The notes beneath the pieces are model-generated. The model made no database searches and was not told where the DNA came from. It saw only the letters and a list, made by a program, of their open reading frames with translations. From Actinomycetota bacterium (GTDB taxonomy: Bacteria > Actinomycetota > Thermoleophilia > Solirubrobacterales > Solirubrobacteraceae), in the NCBI GenBank assembly GCA_005885515.1, contig VAWK01000016.1:1-64000 (forward strand): a DNA stretch of 64,000 bases, in the 5' to 3' direction. Below are positions 41,440 through 49,616 of this stretch, one piece after another. The stretch's first letter is position 1; the number at the start of each line of letters is the position of its first letter. The translations under genes and the position numbers were made by a program.

Positions 41440-42801
41440 ATGAGCGAGCGTAGCGATCCCCGAGGCTGCGACCTGCACGCGCGCGCGCCCAGCTGGAGCA
41501 ACTGGGCCGGCGACCAGCGCTGCATGCCGCGGGCGCTGGAGCGTCCGGCCACGATCGAGCAGCTGCGCGCCTGCATGGAGCGGGCGGTCGAGGACTCTAG
41601 ACGGGTGCGCGTGGTGGGCAGCGGGCACTCGTTCAGCGACATCGCCTGCACCGACGGGATGATGGTGTCGCTGGCTCGCATGCGGCGACTGCTGGACGTC
41701 GACCGAGGGTCCGGGCTTGCGCGGGTACAGGCCGGGATCACGATCCGCGAGCTCAACGGCGCGCTGCACGAGCACGGACTGGCGCTCGAGAACGTCGGCG
41801 ACATCGACGCGCAGACACTCGCCGGGGCCATCTCCACCGCCACGCACGGGACGGGGGCCGGCCTGCGCAACCTCGCCGCGCAGGCGCGCGAGATGACGCT
41901 CGTGCTCGCCGACGGCTCCACGCTCGTGTGCTCCGCGCGGGCCGATCCCGAGCTGTGGCGCGCGGCGCGCGTGGGGCTGGGCTCGCTGGGGGCGATCGCC
42001 GAGATCACCCTGAGCTGCGTGCCGGGGTTCACCCTGCATGGCGTCGACGCGCCGGCGCCGCTGGAGGAGGTGCTCGAGCGCTTCGAGGAGCTCGCGCTCG
42101 GCAACGACCATTTCGAGTTCTTCGTGTTTCCGCACGCCAAGACGGCGCTGACGCGCACCAACAACCGCACCGAGCTCCCGCCGCGACCTCCCCGCCGGCT
42201 CGCCGCGTATGCCAACGACGTGCTGCTGGCCAACCGCGCTTTCGGGCTCTTCTGCCGCGCCGGGCGCCGCTTCCCGAGCCAGATTCCGCGCCTGAACCGC
42301 ATCGTCACGGCGCTGGCGGGGCGGCGAGAGCGGGTGGACCGCTCCGCTGCCATCTTCGCCAGCCCGCGCCTGGTGCGCTTCACCGAGATGGAGTACGCCG
42401 TGCCCCGCGCCGAGGTGCCAACCGCGGTGCGGCGCGTGCTGGAGCTGGTGCAGCAGCGGGGCTTCGCGGTCCCGTTCCCGATCGAGGCGAGGACGGTGGC
42501 CCCAGACGACGCCTTCCTCAGCACCGCGTGCGGGCGCGACAGCGGCTTCGTGGCCGTGCACATGTACCGGGGCATGCAGTGGGAGCCCTACTTCCGCGCC
42601 GTGGAGGCGATCATGGACGAGCTCGGCGGGCGCCCGCACTGGGGCAAGCGCCACTTCCAGACCGCCGCCACGCTGCGCGCGCGCTACCCCGACTGGGATC
42701 GCTTCCAGTCCGCGCGCGCGCGCCTGGACCCGCACGGGCGCTTTGCCAACGCCTGGAGCGATCGCGTCCTCGGCCCGGTCCGGGCCCTCTCGCCCTCGTG
42801 A
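41440..42801 (+). CDS. FAD-linked oxidase (D-arabinono-/L-gulono-1,4-lactone oxidase-like)
   Basis: VAO-family flavoenzyme of 453 residues. An FAD-binding PCMH domain occupies residues 30-200 with VVGSGHSFSDIACTDG; the His in GHS is where the flavin is covalently attached in several relatives. The C-terminal ALO domain has GRPHWGKRHFQTAATLRARY and a FRNAW-like end (GRFANAWSDRVLG). The reaction would be oxidation of an aldonolactone or alditol. It overlaps the next gene by GTGA; this oxidase plus aldolase-fold pair recurs in actinobacteria as far as I recall. The ATG at 41440 is the start. Confidence 0.85.
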   Translation: MSERSDPRGCDLHARAPSWSNWAGDQRCMPRALERPATIEQLRACMERAVEDSRRVRVVGSGHSFSDIACTDGMMVSLARMRRLLDVDRGSGLARVQAGITIRELNGALHEHGLALENVGDIDAQTLAGAISTATHGTGAGLRNLAAQAREMTLVLADGSTLVCSARADPELWRAARVGLGSLGAIAEITLSCVPGFTLHGVDAPAPLEEVLERFEELALGNDHFEFFVFPHAKTALTRTNNRTELPPRPPRRLAAYANDVLLANRAFGLFCRAGRRFPSQIPRLNRIVTALAGRRERVDRSAAIFASPRLVRFTEMEYAVPRAEVPTAVRRVLELVQQRGFAVPFPIEARTVAPDDAFLSTACGRDSGFVAVHMYRGMQWEPYFRAVEAIMDELGGRPHWGKRHFQTAATLRARYPDWDRFQSARARLDPHGRFANAWSDRVLGPVRALSPS

Positions 42802-44090
42802 GCGCGCCCGGCCCCCGCGCCGCGCGCGGCCCCGCCGGCGAGCTGGCGAGCGCCACGGGAGCGCCGCCCGACGCCGAGGCGGCATACGCGCGCCTGGAGC
42901 GAGCGTGTGCCGGGCTCGAGGCGCCGTTCGCGCTCGTGGACCTCGACGCCATGTGGGCGAACGCGGCCGACATGCACAGGCGCGCAGCCGGCAAGCCGAT
43001 CCGCCTCGCGAGCAAGTCGGTTCGCTGCCGCACGCTGCATCAGCGCGTGCTCGCGCGCCCGGGCTTTCGCGGCACCTTTGCGTTCACGCTGCCCGAGGCG
43101 CTATGGCTGGCGGGGCAGCGGACCGAGGACATCCTGGTCGCCTACCCCACCGCCGACCGCCAGGCGCTGCGCAAGCTGGCTGGCGCTCCCGAGCTCGCCG
43201 CGGGCGCCCGCGTGACGGTGATGGTCGACAGCGTCGAGCACCTGCAGCTGATCGGGCGCGCGCGCGGGCGATCGCCGGCGCCGGCGGTACGCGTGTGCAT
43301 CGATGTCGACGCGGGCTGGCATGTGCTGCGGGGGCGCCTGCGGGTGGGCGCCAAGCGCTCGCCAGTGCACGCACCCGAGCAGGCGGCGGCGCTGGCGCGC
43401 GAGATCCTCGCGCGCCAGGGGCTGGCGCTGGTGGGCATCATGGCCTATGAGGCCCAGATCGCCGGCCTGGGCGATGACCCGGCCGGACATCCCCTGCAGG
43501 CAGCGGCGATCCGCGCCATGCAGGCCCGCTCGGCGCGCGAGCTCGCCGAGCGGCGCGCGGCGGTAGTGGCCGCGGTCGAGCAGCAGCTGGCGCGGCGCGG
43601 TGCTTCGCCGCTCGAGTTCGTCAACGGCGGCGGCACGGGCAGCCTCGAGCGGACCGCCGTCGAGGGCTGCGTCACCGAGCTGGCGGCTGGCTCGGGGCTG
43701 TACGGGCCGACGCTGTTCGACTCCTACCGCGCCTTCACGCCGCGCCCGGCCGCCCTGTTCGCGCTGCCGGTGGTGCGGCGCCCGCGACGGGGCGTGGCCA
43801 CCGTGCTTGGCGGCGGCTACCCTGCCTCGGGGCCGGCCGATCGCGCGCGCCTGCCGATGCCGCAGCTGCCCGCGGGGCTTCGGCTCGACCGTCGCGAGGG
43901 GGCGGGCGAGGTGCAGACGCCGCTGCTCGGCGCCGCCGCGGATCGCCTCGCGATCGGAGACCGCGTGTACTTCCGCCACGCCAAGGCCGGCGAGCTGTGC
44001 GAGCGGTTTATGAGCCTGCACCTGCTCGAAGGCGAGCGCATCGTCGATGAGGTGCCCACCTACCGCGGCGAGGGACAATGCTTTCTGTGA
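42798..44090 (+). CDS. PLP-dependent D-threonine-aldolase/alanine-racemase-fold protein
   Basis: Protein of 430 residues of the DSD1/D-threonine aldolase family (often annotated amino acid deaminase/aldolase). A fold-type III barrel begins with PFALVDLDAMWANAADMHRR; the PLP lysine is in KPIRLASKSVRCRTL near the N-terminus, with IMAYEAQIAGLGD and EFVNGGGTGSLERT following. A C-terminal beta domain contains VYFRHAKAGELCERF with the His and Cys that bind a metal in this family. The GTG at 42798 overlaps the oxidase stop; probably one operon. The physiological substrate is unknown. Confidence 0.83.
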   Translation: MSAPGPRAARGPAGELASATGAPPDAEAAYARLERACAGLEAPFALVDLDAMWANAADMHRRAAGKPIRLASKSVRCRTLHQRVLARPGFRGTFAFTLPEALWLAGQRTEDILVAYPTADRQALRKLAGAPELAAGARVTVMVDSVEHLQLIGRARGRSPAPAVRVCIDVDAGWHVLRGRLRVGAKRSPVHAPEQAAALAREILARQGLALVGIMAYEAQIAGLGDDPAGHPLQAAAIRAMQARSARELAERRAAVVAAVEQQLARRGASPLEFVNGGGTGSLERTAVEGCVTELAAGSGLYGPTLFDSYRAFTPRPAALFALPVVRRPRRGVATVLGGGYPASGPADRARLPMPQLPAGLRLDRREGAGEVQTPLLGAAADRLAIGDRVYFRHAKAGELCERFMSLHLLEGERIVDEVPTYRGEGQCFL

Positions 44091-44120
44091 GGAAAGCGCC
44101 GTGGCGCGGGCGCGCGGGTG

Positions 44121-44573
44121 CTAGAGCAGCCGCGCCAGCTCCGCGCCCGCCGCGGCGAGGGTGCGCGCGGTGGAGCCGATCAGCACCCGTTGCAGGTCGA
44201 GCATGCGCGCGTCGAACGCGTCGAGCCGGTTGTGCGCGGTCACCGCGTAGGCCGGCACGCCTGCCTGCCTTGCGCGCGTGGCGATCTCGAACGCCGCGCT
44301 GCCCGCGAGCGTGCTCTCGTCCAGGCGGCGCTCGGCGACGATAACTGCGCGCGCGGCGTGCATGCGGGCGTCGAGGTGCACCTCCGCGAGCAGCGTGGGC
44401 AGCCCGCCGAGACGTACCTGCTCGCTGCTGAGCGGACACAAATCGGGCGCAGGCGCGCCGCCAGCCCGCAGCCCGCGGGCGATCGCCTCGGCCACGCGCA
44501 AAGCCGACAGCCGGGGCCCGAACTCGCCCGCGGCGACCAGCGGCGCACGCGGGACCAACGGCGAACCGGCCAC
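44121..44573 (-). CDS. Miniature glycerate-kinase-like protein (internally deleted)
   Basis: Protein of 150 residues. Residues 13-45 (PLVAAGEFGPRLSALRVAEA ... GLRAGG) match the N-terminus of GlxK-type glycerate kinase, and residues 75-150 (AVIVAERRLDESTLAGSAAF, ATRARQAGVPAYAV) match its C-terminal region, but about 200 residues between are absent, including the DGGEGT loop. The ITGEGR(L/I)D motif is changed to IVAERRLD. The frame is open. The start is the GTG at 44573 with AGGA nine bases upstream; a longer frame to 44732 overlaps the next gene's promoter. Kinase activity is unlikely; a regulatory role or a relic is possible. Confidence 0.6.
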   Translation of the reverse strand: MAGSPLVPRAPLVAAGEFGPRLSALRVAEAIARGLRAGGAPAPDLCPLSSEQVRLGGLPTLLAEVHLDARMHAARAVIVAERRLDESTLAGSAAFEIATRARQAGVPAYAVTAHNRLDAFDARMLDLQRVLIGSTARTLAAAGAELARLL

Positions 44574-44734
44574 GGTCGGTAATCCTTCCAGTCGTTCAAA
44601 AAACAGCGGCGCCGTTGTCGCGCCCCGCAGGCATCGCGGCAGCCTATCGGCCGGGGACCATCGGGCCTCCGCCGGTCGGGAGCCTAGGGTTGGCCGGCCA
44701 TGCAGCTCAGCGTCAGATCGCTGGTCTTGCACCG

Positions 44735-45067
44735 ATGAGCTCGCACATGACCGTCGCCGCCGTTCTGCTGGCGGTGGTCAACGGCCAGCGTGCCATGAGG
44801 CACGAGCCGGTGCTGCGTTCGGTCCCACGCATCGCGGTGTGCGACGAGAGCAGCTCACCACCCGAGTGCGTCCGGCGCCACGGCCTGCGGGCGAGCTTCG
44901 CCGGCGTGATCACCGCCTGGGGCACGAGCTCGCCACGGACGATGGTGCAGGCATGGCTCCGCTCACCGCCGCACAGGGCGATCATGCTCGACCCACGCTA
45001 TCGCGTGGCCGGCGCCTACGTCGGGCACGACTTCGGCCGCGTGGTGTTCGGGTCAGCGAGCGAATAG
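44735..45067 (+). CDS. Shortened CAP/SCP-domain protein
   Basis: Protein of about 110 residues. The first helix region AVLLAVVNGQRAMRHEPVLR and the C-terminal signature ITAWGTSSPRTMVQAWLRSP, PPHRAIMLDPRYRVAGAYVG are those of the CAP (cysteine-rich secretory/SCP) superfamily. The central portion with the conserved His and FSHxSP stretch is missing. There is no clear signal peptide from the ATG at 44735; an upstream start at 44615 would not add one. An ATG at 44747 is also possible. It is divergent from the mini glycerate kinase. Confidence 0.55.
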   Translation: MSSHMTVAAVLLAVVNGQRAMRHEPVLRSVPRIAVCDESSSPPECVRRHGLRASFAGVITAWGTSSPRTMVQAWLRSPPHRAIMLDPRYRVAGAYVGHDFGRVVFGSASE

Positions 45068-45266
45068 GCCGCCGCCGGGCGCGACTGTTTTAGGCCGAAA
45101 GGGACGACACGAGGAGTGCTCCGCCGGCCGCGTGAGTGCAAGGGGAGTCGGGCGCCTGGGCTGCGCTCCGAGCCGGTCGATCCCGAGACGTGGGAGCCAG
45201 CTCGCCAGGTCCTCACAGTGCCGGCGGCGACGTGACCAGTTTGGAGCAGTCAAACTCCTTCCAGCA
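45068..45266. other. Intergenic leader before the LigD-type polymerase gene
   Basis: Gap of 199 bp with no credible gene. It contains two short inverted repeats, GGAGTGCTCC (45113-45122) and GGAGCAGTCAAACTCC (45243-45258); the second ends nine bases before the ATG and could mask initiation. An AT-richer TGTTTTAGGCCGAAAGGG lies near 45086. I could not match it to a known riboswitch. Confidence 0.35.
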
Positions 45267-46277
45267 ATGGCCTCCCCGCACGGCAAGCACGTGGTGCTCG
45301 AGGTGTGCGGCCGCGAGCTGCGCGTGAGCAACCCCGAGAAGGTGTTCTTCCCCGAGCGGGGCCTCACGAAGATGGACCTCGTCAACTACTACCTGGAGTG
45401 CGAGCAGGCCGTGGTCCGCCACCTGCGCGAGCGCCCGACGGTGATGAAGCGCTGGGTTGACGGCGTCGAGGGCAAGCCGTTCTTCCAGAAGCGCGTGCCC
45501 GACAGCGCGCCGGAGTGGCTGCAGACCGCGACGGTCACGTTCCCCAGCGGCCGCCGCGCGCGCGAGCTCGCGCCGAACGACGCCGCGCACCTGATCTGGG
45601 GGGTGAACCTGGGCGTGATCGACTGGAATCCGTGGCCCGTGCGCAGGGCCGACCTCGATCATCCCGATGAGCTGAGGGTCGACCTCGATCCATCGCCGGG
45701 TGTTCCCTTCGCGGAGGTGCGGGAGGTGGCCCTGCGCGTGCGCGAGGTGCTCGAGGAGCATGGCCTGCGCGGGTTTCCCAAGACCTCGGGCTCGCGGGGG
45801 ATGCACGTGTACGTGCGGGTGGCGCCCGAGCAAGGCTTCCACGAGGTGCGGCGGGCCGCGCTGGCGCTCGCGCGGGAGGTCGAGCGACGGATGCCGCGCC
45901 GCGCCACGAGCCGGTGGTGGAAGGAGGAACGCGAGGGCGTGTTCATCGACTACAACCAGAACGCGCGCGACCGCACCGTCGCCTCGGCCTACTCGGTGCG
46001 CGCGGTGGGCGATGCGCGCGTGTCGTGCCCGCTCGACTGGGACGAGGTCGCCGACGTGGAGCCGGCCGACCTGCACATGCAGACCGTGCCCGTCCGCCTG
46101 CGCGAGCGCGGCGACCCGTCGGCGGACATCGACGCGCGACCAGCGCGGCTCGAGCCGCTGCTCGAGCTGGCGGCGCGGGACGAACGCGAGGGCCTCGGCG
46201 ATGCTCCCTGGCCGCCCCATTTCCGCAAGCAGAAGGGCGAGCCGCGTCGCGTGCAGCCGAGCCGGGCGCGGTCGTGA
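45267..46277 (+). CDS. ligD: LigD-type DNA repair polymerase (primase-polymerase domain)
   Basis: Stand-alone POL domain of bacterial non-homologous end joining, 336 residues. Features: NPEKVFFPERGLTKMDLVNY at the start, RPTVMKRWVDGVEGKPFFQK, the catalytic metal Asp pair in ELRVDLDPSPGVPF, KTSGSRGMHVYVRV, FIDYNQNARDRTVASAYSVR and PLDWDEV. All match LigD-POL/PolD proteins that fill ends and add ribonucleotides during Ku-dependent repair. It overlaps the ligase gene by GTGA, giving a two-gene split version of LigD. No ku gene is in the window. The ATG at 45267 is the start. Confidence 0.9.
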   Translation: MASPHGKHVVLEVCGRELRVSNPEKVFFPERGLTKMDLVNYYLECEQAVVRHLRERPTVMKRWVDGVEGKPFFQKRVPDSAPEWLQTATVTFPSGRRARELAPNDAAHLIWGVNLGVIDWNPWPVRRADLDHPDELRVDLDPSPGVPFAEVREVALRVREVLEEHGLRGFPKTSGSRGMHVYVRVAPEQGFHEVRRAALALAREVERRMPRRATSRWWKEEREGVFIDYNQNARDRTVASAYSVRAVGDARVSCPLDWDEVADVEPADLHMQTVPVRLRERGDPSADIDARPARLEPLLELAARDEREGLGDAPWPPHFRKQKGEPRRVQPSRARS

Positions 46278-47245
46278 GCCTGCCGCTCGCCCCGCCGCTG
46301 AAGCCCCAGCTGGCCGTGTCGCGCAAGGAGCTGCCGGAGGGCGAGCAGTACGTGTACGAGGTCAAGCTCGACGGCTTTCGCTGCCTGGCCTTCGTCGACG
46401 GGAAGGAGACCTTCCTGCAGTCGCGGGGCGGCAAACCCTTCAGCCGCTACTTCCCCGAGCTCAGCTTCCCCCCGGGCCACTACGTGCTCGACGGGGAGAT
46501 CGTCGTGCGCGGCGCCGACGGCCGCGAGGACTTCGACGCGCTCGGCCAGCGCATCCATCCGGCCGCCTCGCGGGTCACGCGGCTGGCCGCCGAGACCCCG
46601 GCGGTGTATGTGGCCTTCGACTTGCTCGCCGAGGGCTCGCGGACACTGCTCGAGCGTCCCTTCAGTGAGCGGCGCGCGGCGCTCGAGAGGCTGCTCGCGG
46701 GCGACGGCTTTCGCGCGCCGCCGATCGAGCTGATGCAGGCCACCGCCGACCCGCGCTACGCGCGCCGGTGGCTGGCGGGGGCCGAGGGGGCGATCGCCAA
46801 GGAGCGCTCGGCCCCCTACCGGCCCGGCGAGCGTGCCGGGATGGCGAAGGTCAGGCGCGTGCGCACGATCGACGCGATCGTCGTGGGGTGGCGCCCCGGC
46901 AAGGTGCCGGACACCGTGGGGGCGCTGATCCTCGGCCTGTACGAGGATGCCGCCGCCAGCGCGCCGCCGCGCGTGGTGGGGCACTGCTCGGGTCTCACCG
47001 CTCGCGAGAAGCGCCGCCTCGTCGGCTTCCTGGCGCCGTTCGAGACCGGCGAGCGCGGCAGCGGCGATCCGAGTCGCTGGAGCGCCGGCAGGGATCTGGA
47101 GTGGGTCGCGCTGCGTCCTGAGCTGGTCGTCGAGATCGACTTCGACCACGTCTCCGCGGGGCGCATCCGTCACGGCGCCAGGCTGCGTCGCTGGCGCGAC
47201 GACAAGGACCCGCGCGAGTGCACGTTCGACCAGCTCTCGCAGTAG
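46274..47245 (+). CDS. ligC: ATP-dependent DNA ligase (LigC/LigD ligase domain)
   Basis: Ligase of 323 residues. The nucleotidyl-accepting Lys is in motif I EVKLDGFR (Lys31). Further motifs: YVLDGEIVVRGADGREDFDA (motif III region), GAIAKERSAPYRPGERAGMA with motif IV/V Lys, and an OB-fold C-terminal domain (LEWVALRPELVVEIDFD, HGARLRRWRDDKDPREC). No polymerase or nuclease domain is fused. Together with the upstream POL gene it should seal ends in non-homologous end joining or act as a backup repair ligase. It starts with GTG at 46274 inside the POL stop. Confidence 0.9.
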   Translation: MSLPLAPPLKPQLAVSRKELPEGEQYVYEVKLDGFRCLAFVDGKETFLQSRGGKPFSRYFPELSFPPGHYVLDGEIVVRGADGREDFDALGQRIHPAASRVTRLAAETPAVYVAFDLLAEGSRTLLERPFSERRAALERLLAGDGFRAPPIELMQATADPRYARRWLAGAEGAIAKERSAPYRPGERAGMAKVRRVRTIDAIVVGWRPGKVPDTVGALILGLYEDAAASAPPRVVGHCSGLTAREKRRLVGFLAPFETGERGSGDPSRWSAGRDLEWVALRPELVVEIDFDHVSAGRIRHGARLRRWRDDKDPRECTFDQLSQ

Positions 47246-47324
47246 CGGCGGCGGCGCCCGGCAGCCTGCCGTTCGCGCACGCGCCGCCGCGGGGCGCCGG
47301 GGAGCGTGGACTAGCATCTTGGAC

Positions 47325-48038
47325 GTGCCCGCGCGCACCGCGACAGTCGCCGAGGAGGAGTACCTGCAGAGCCTGTTCTGGCTGCAAGAGGCCGGGCTGC
47401 CGATGACCGGCGCCAACGTCGCGCGCGCGATGCAGCTGTCGGCGCCCACCGTGCACGAGATGGTGGGTCGCCTCGAGCGCGACGGCTACATCACCCGCGA
47501 CAAGGACAAGACGATCGCGTTCACCGCCACCGGCGCCGAGCGCGCGGAGGGGATCGTGCGTCGCCACCGCATGATCGAGCGCTTCCTCACCGACGTGCTG
47601 GGCGTGCCGTGGGACGAGGTGCACGAGGAGGCCGAGCGCCTGGAGCACGCGATGTCGCCCGTGCTCGAGCAGCGCATGCAAGCGGCCATCGGCGGGGCCG
47701 AGACCTGCCCGCACGGGCACCCGATCGTCGCAGGCAGGCGCCTTGCCGGCGTGCCGCTGGCCGACGTGCAGGTGGGCGCGTCGGTGCGCGTGCTCCGCTT
47801 CGAGAACGAGGCCGAGGAGCTGTTGCGCTACCTCAAGGCCTCGGGCCTGGAGCCCGGGCTCGAGGGCCGGGTCGCCTCGCGCGGCGAGCAGGTGGTCGTG
47901 CTCGATGCAGCCGACGGGCGCCGCTGCGCGCTCACGCGCAGCGTCGCGGAGACCGTGTCGGTGACCGCCGACCCGTCGCCGCCGCCGCGGACGGCGCTGC
48001 CCGAGCGTCTGGTGCTGGGCCAGCGCTACGGCCGCTAG
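47325..48038 (+). CDS. DtxR/MntR-family metal-dependent transcriptional regulator
   Basis: Regulator of 237 residues. An N-terminal winged helix (EEEYLQSLFWLQEAGLPMTG, LSAPTVHEMVGRLERDGYIT) is followed by the dimerisation and metal-binding domain (RHRMIERFLTDVLGVPWDEV, EEAERLEHAMSPVLEQRM, and CPHGHPIVAG with the DtxR-type Cys/His ligands) and a C-terminal SH3/FeoA-like domain. It would repress iron or manganese uptake genes when metal is bound. The start is the GTG at 47325, or a TTG at 47319; neither has a strong ribosome site. It is followed convergently by the aminotransferase. Confidence 0.87.
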   Translation: MPARTATVAEEEYLQSLFWLQEAGLPMTGANVARAMQLSAPTVHEMVGRLERDGYITRDKDKTIAFTATGAERAEGIVRRHRMIERFLTDVLGVPWDEVHEEAERLEHAMSPVLEQRMQAAIGGAETCPHGHPIVAGRRLAGVPLADVQVGASVRVLRFENEAEELLRYLKASGLEPGLEGRVASRGEQVVVLDAADGRRCALTRSVAETVSVTADPSPPPRTALPERLVLGQRYGR

Positions 48039-48043
48039 CCGCG

Positions 48044-49576
48044 TCAGGCCAGCGAGCGGTACGCGGCGGCCAGCCTGCCGACGCCCTCGTCGATCTGGCT
48101 GGGCGTGACGCCGGCGTAGGCGAGGCGCAGGGCGTTCTCACCGCCCTCGAGCATGAAGTCGGTGCCCTTCACGAACGACACACCCAGTTCGCCCGCCGCA
48201 CGCTCCAGCGCGCTCACGTCAGTGCCCACCGGCAACGCCACCCACATGAAGTAGCCGCCCTCGGGGACCCCGAAATCGGCCTCCGGCAGTTCGCGCCGCA
48301 GCGCCTCGGCCAGCGTTCGCGCGCGCTCGGCCAGCGCGCCCCGCACGGTCTCGATCGAGCGCTCGATCGCGCCGGAGGCGCAGAACTCGTACACGATCGA
48401 CTGCGCCACCATGCTGGGCGAGATGTAGGTGTTGGTGGCCAGCTTCGCGATCTCGCCGATCACGTCGGCGGGGCCCACCAGGTAGCCCACGCGCACGCCC
48501 GGGCAGACGGTCTTGGAGAACGACGACGCGTACACCACCCGATCGGGGTCCATCGAGAGCATGGTCGGCAGCGATTCGCCGCTGAAGCGCAGCGCCACGT
48601 AGGGGTCGTCCTCGAACACCATGAAGCCGTACTGCGCCGCCAGCGCGAGCAGCGCCTCGCGCCGCTCGAGCGAGAGCGTGCGCCCGGCCGGGTTCTGGAA
48701 GTTGGGAATGATGTGCGCCAGCTTCGGCCGCGCTCCGCGGCGGTCGCCGAGCAGCCGCGCGAGCTCCTCGGTGTCGATCCCGTCCGGCTGGAGGTCGATC
48801 GCGCGCAGCCGCGCGCCGCGGTTGTGCAGCGCCAGCAGCGTCCGATCGTAGGTAGGGCGCTCGACCACGACTTCGTCTCCGGGGCGCACCAGCAGCTCGA
48901 ACAGGAACGCGTCAGCCTGCATCGAGCCGTTGGTTACCAGCACGCGCTCGGGCTCGACCCCGTGACGGTCCGCGATCCACGCGCGTAGGCGCGGATAACC
49001 GATCGACGTTCCGTACGCCGTCGTGCCCGCCGGGTCGCTGTCGAAGGCCCGCGCCGCGGCCGCGCGCAGCCCGGCAACGTCGATGATGTCGAGCGAGGGC
49101 GCTCCGCGCGCAAAGGAGATCGCCGGTCCGGCCGGCGCCGGCTCGACCGTCGACAGGCGGCCCAGCAATTCGTCGTAGTCGTGCGTGAGCTCACGCGCGG
49201 TGCGCTCGAGCCGTTCTCGGAAGCGCAGCAGCTCGGCCGCCGTGGGCGGCTTGCCGTACCCGCTGGCAGCCCCCTGCAGGCCCCGTGCCCGCGGCGTCGG
49301 CGCCGCGCCGCGCGGCGGCTGCCCGGCTTCGGGCTGCGTCTCCACGGCTTCGTCCACCAGCCGGCTTGCCTCGCCCGTGCCCTGGTCGGGTGCGCCGTCG
49401 CCACCGGCCGGCGCGCGGCTGCCGGCCTCGCGGCTGCCGATCGCGCGGCTGCCGATCGCGCGGCTGCCGATCGCGCGGCTGCCGATCTCGCGGCTGCCGA
49501 TCTGCGTCAGGGTGCGCTCGAGCTCATGAAGCTTTCGCTCCAGCTCGTCCAGGGTGCTTGCGATCTCCCGGTTCAC
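48044..49576 (-). CDS. PLP-dependent aminotransferase (2-aminoadipate/MocR-aminotransferase type) with repeat-bearing N-terminal extension
   Basis: Protein of 510 residues. Residues 110-510 are a fold-type I aminotransferase of the LysN/2-aminoadipate group: ISFARGAPSLDIIDV, AYGTSIGYPRLRAWIADRHG, VLVTNGSMQADAFL, HIIPNFQNPAGRTLS, FEDDPYVALRF and the PLP lysine in ASSFSKTVCPGVRVGYLVGP. Instead of a MocR winged helix, residues 1-110 hold a heptad-like coiled coil (STLDELERKLHELERTLTQI), then a 15 bp repeat encoding (IGSRA)n and a Pro/Gly-rich linker. The GTG at 49576 is the best start. The amino donor specificity is unknown; 2-aminoadipate or branched-chain/aromatic amino acids are usual. Confidence 0.82.
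   Translation of the reverse strand: MNREIASTLDELERKLHELERTLTQIGSREIGSRAIGSRAIGSRAIGSREAGSRAPAGGDGAPDQGTGEASRLVDEAVETQPEAGQPPRGAAPTPRARGLQGAASGYGKPPTAAELLRFRERLERTARELTHDYDELLGRLSTVEPAPAGPAISFARGAPSLDIIDVAGLRAAAARAFDSDPAGTTAYGTSIGYPRLRAWIADRHGVEPERVLVTNGSMQADAFLFELLVRPGDEVVVERPTYDRTLLALHNRGARLRAIDLQPDGIDTEELARLLGDRRGARPKLAHIIPNFQNPAGRTLSLERREALLALAAQYGFMVFEDDPYVALRFSGESLPTMLSMDPDRVVYASSFSKTVCPGVRVGYLVGPADVIGEIAKLATNTYISPSMVAQSIVYEFCASGAIERSIETVRGALAERARTLAEALRRELPEADFGVPEGGYFMWVALPVGTDVSALERAAGELGVSFVKGTDFMLEGGENALRLAYAGVTPSQIDEGVGRLAAAYRSLA
49415..49504. repeat. 15 bp tandem repeat, six units
   Basis: Units of GCGGCTGCCGATCGC at 49415, 49430, 49445, 49460, 49475 and 49490, differing only at a few 3' positions. 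In frame with the aminotransferase on the minus strand, they encode IGSRA/IGSRE repeats just after the coiled coil. Confidence 0.92.
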
Positions 49577-49616
49577 CGTGGCTAGCGTAGCGGGCGGTGC
49601 GAGGTTCGCAGCGCAG

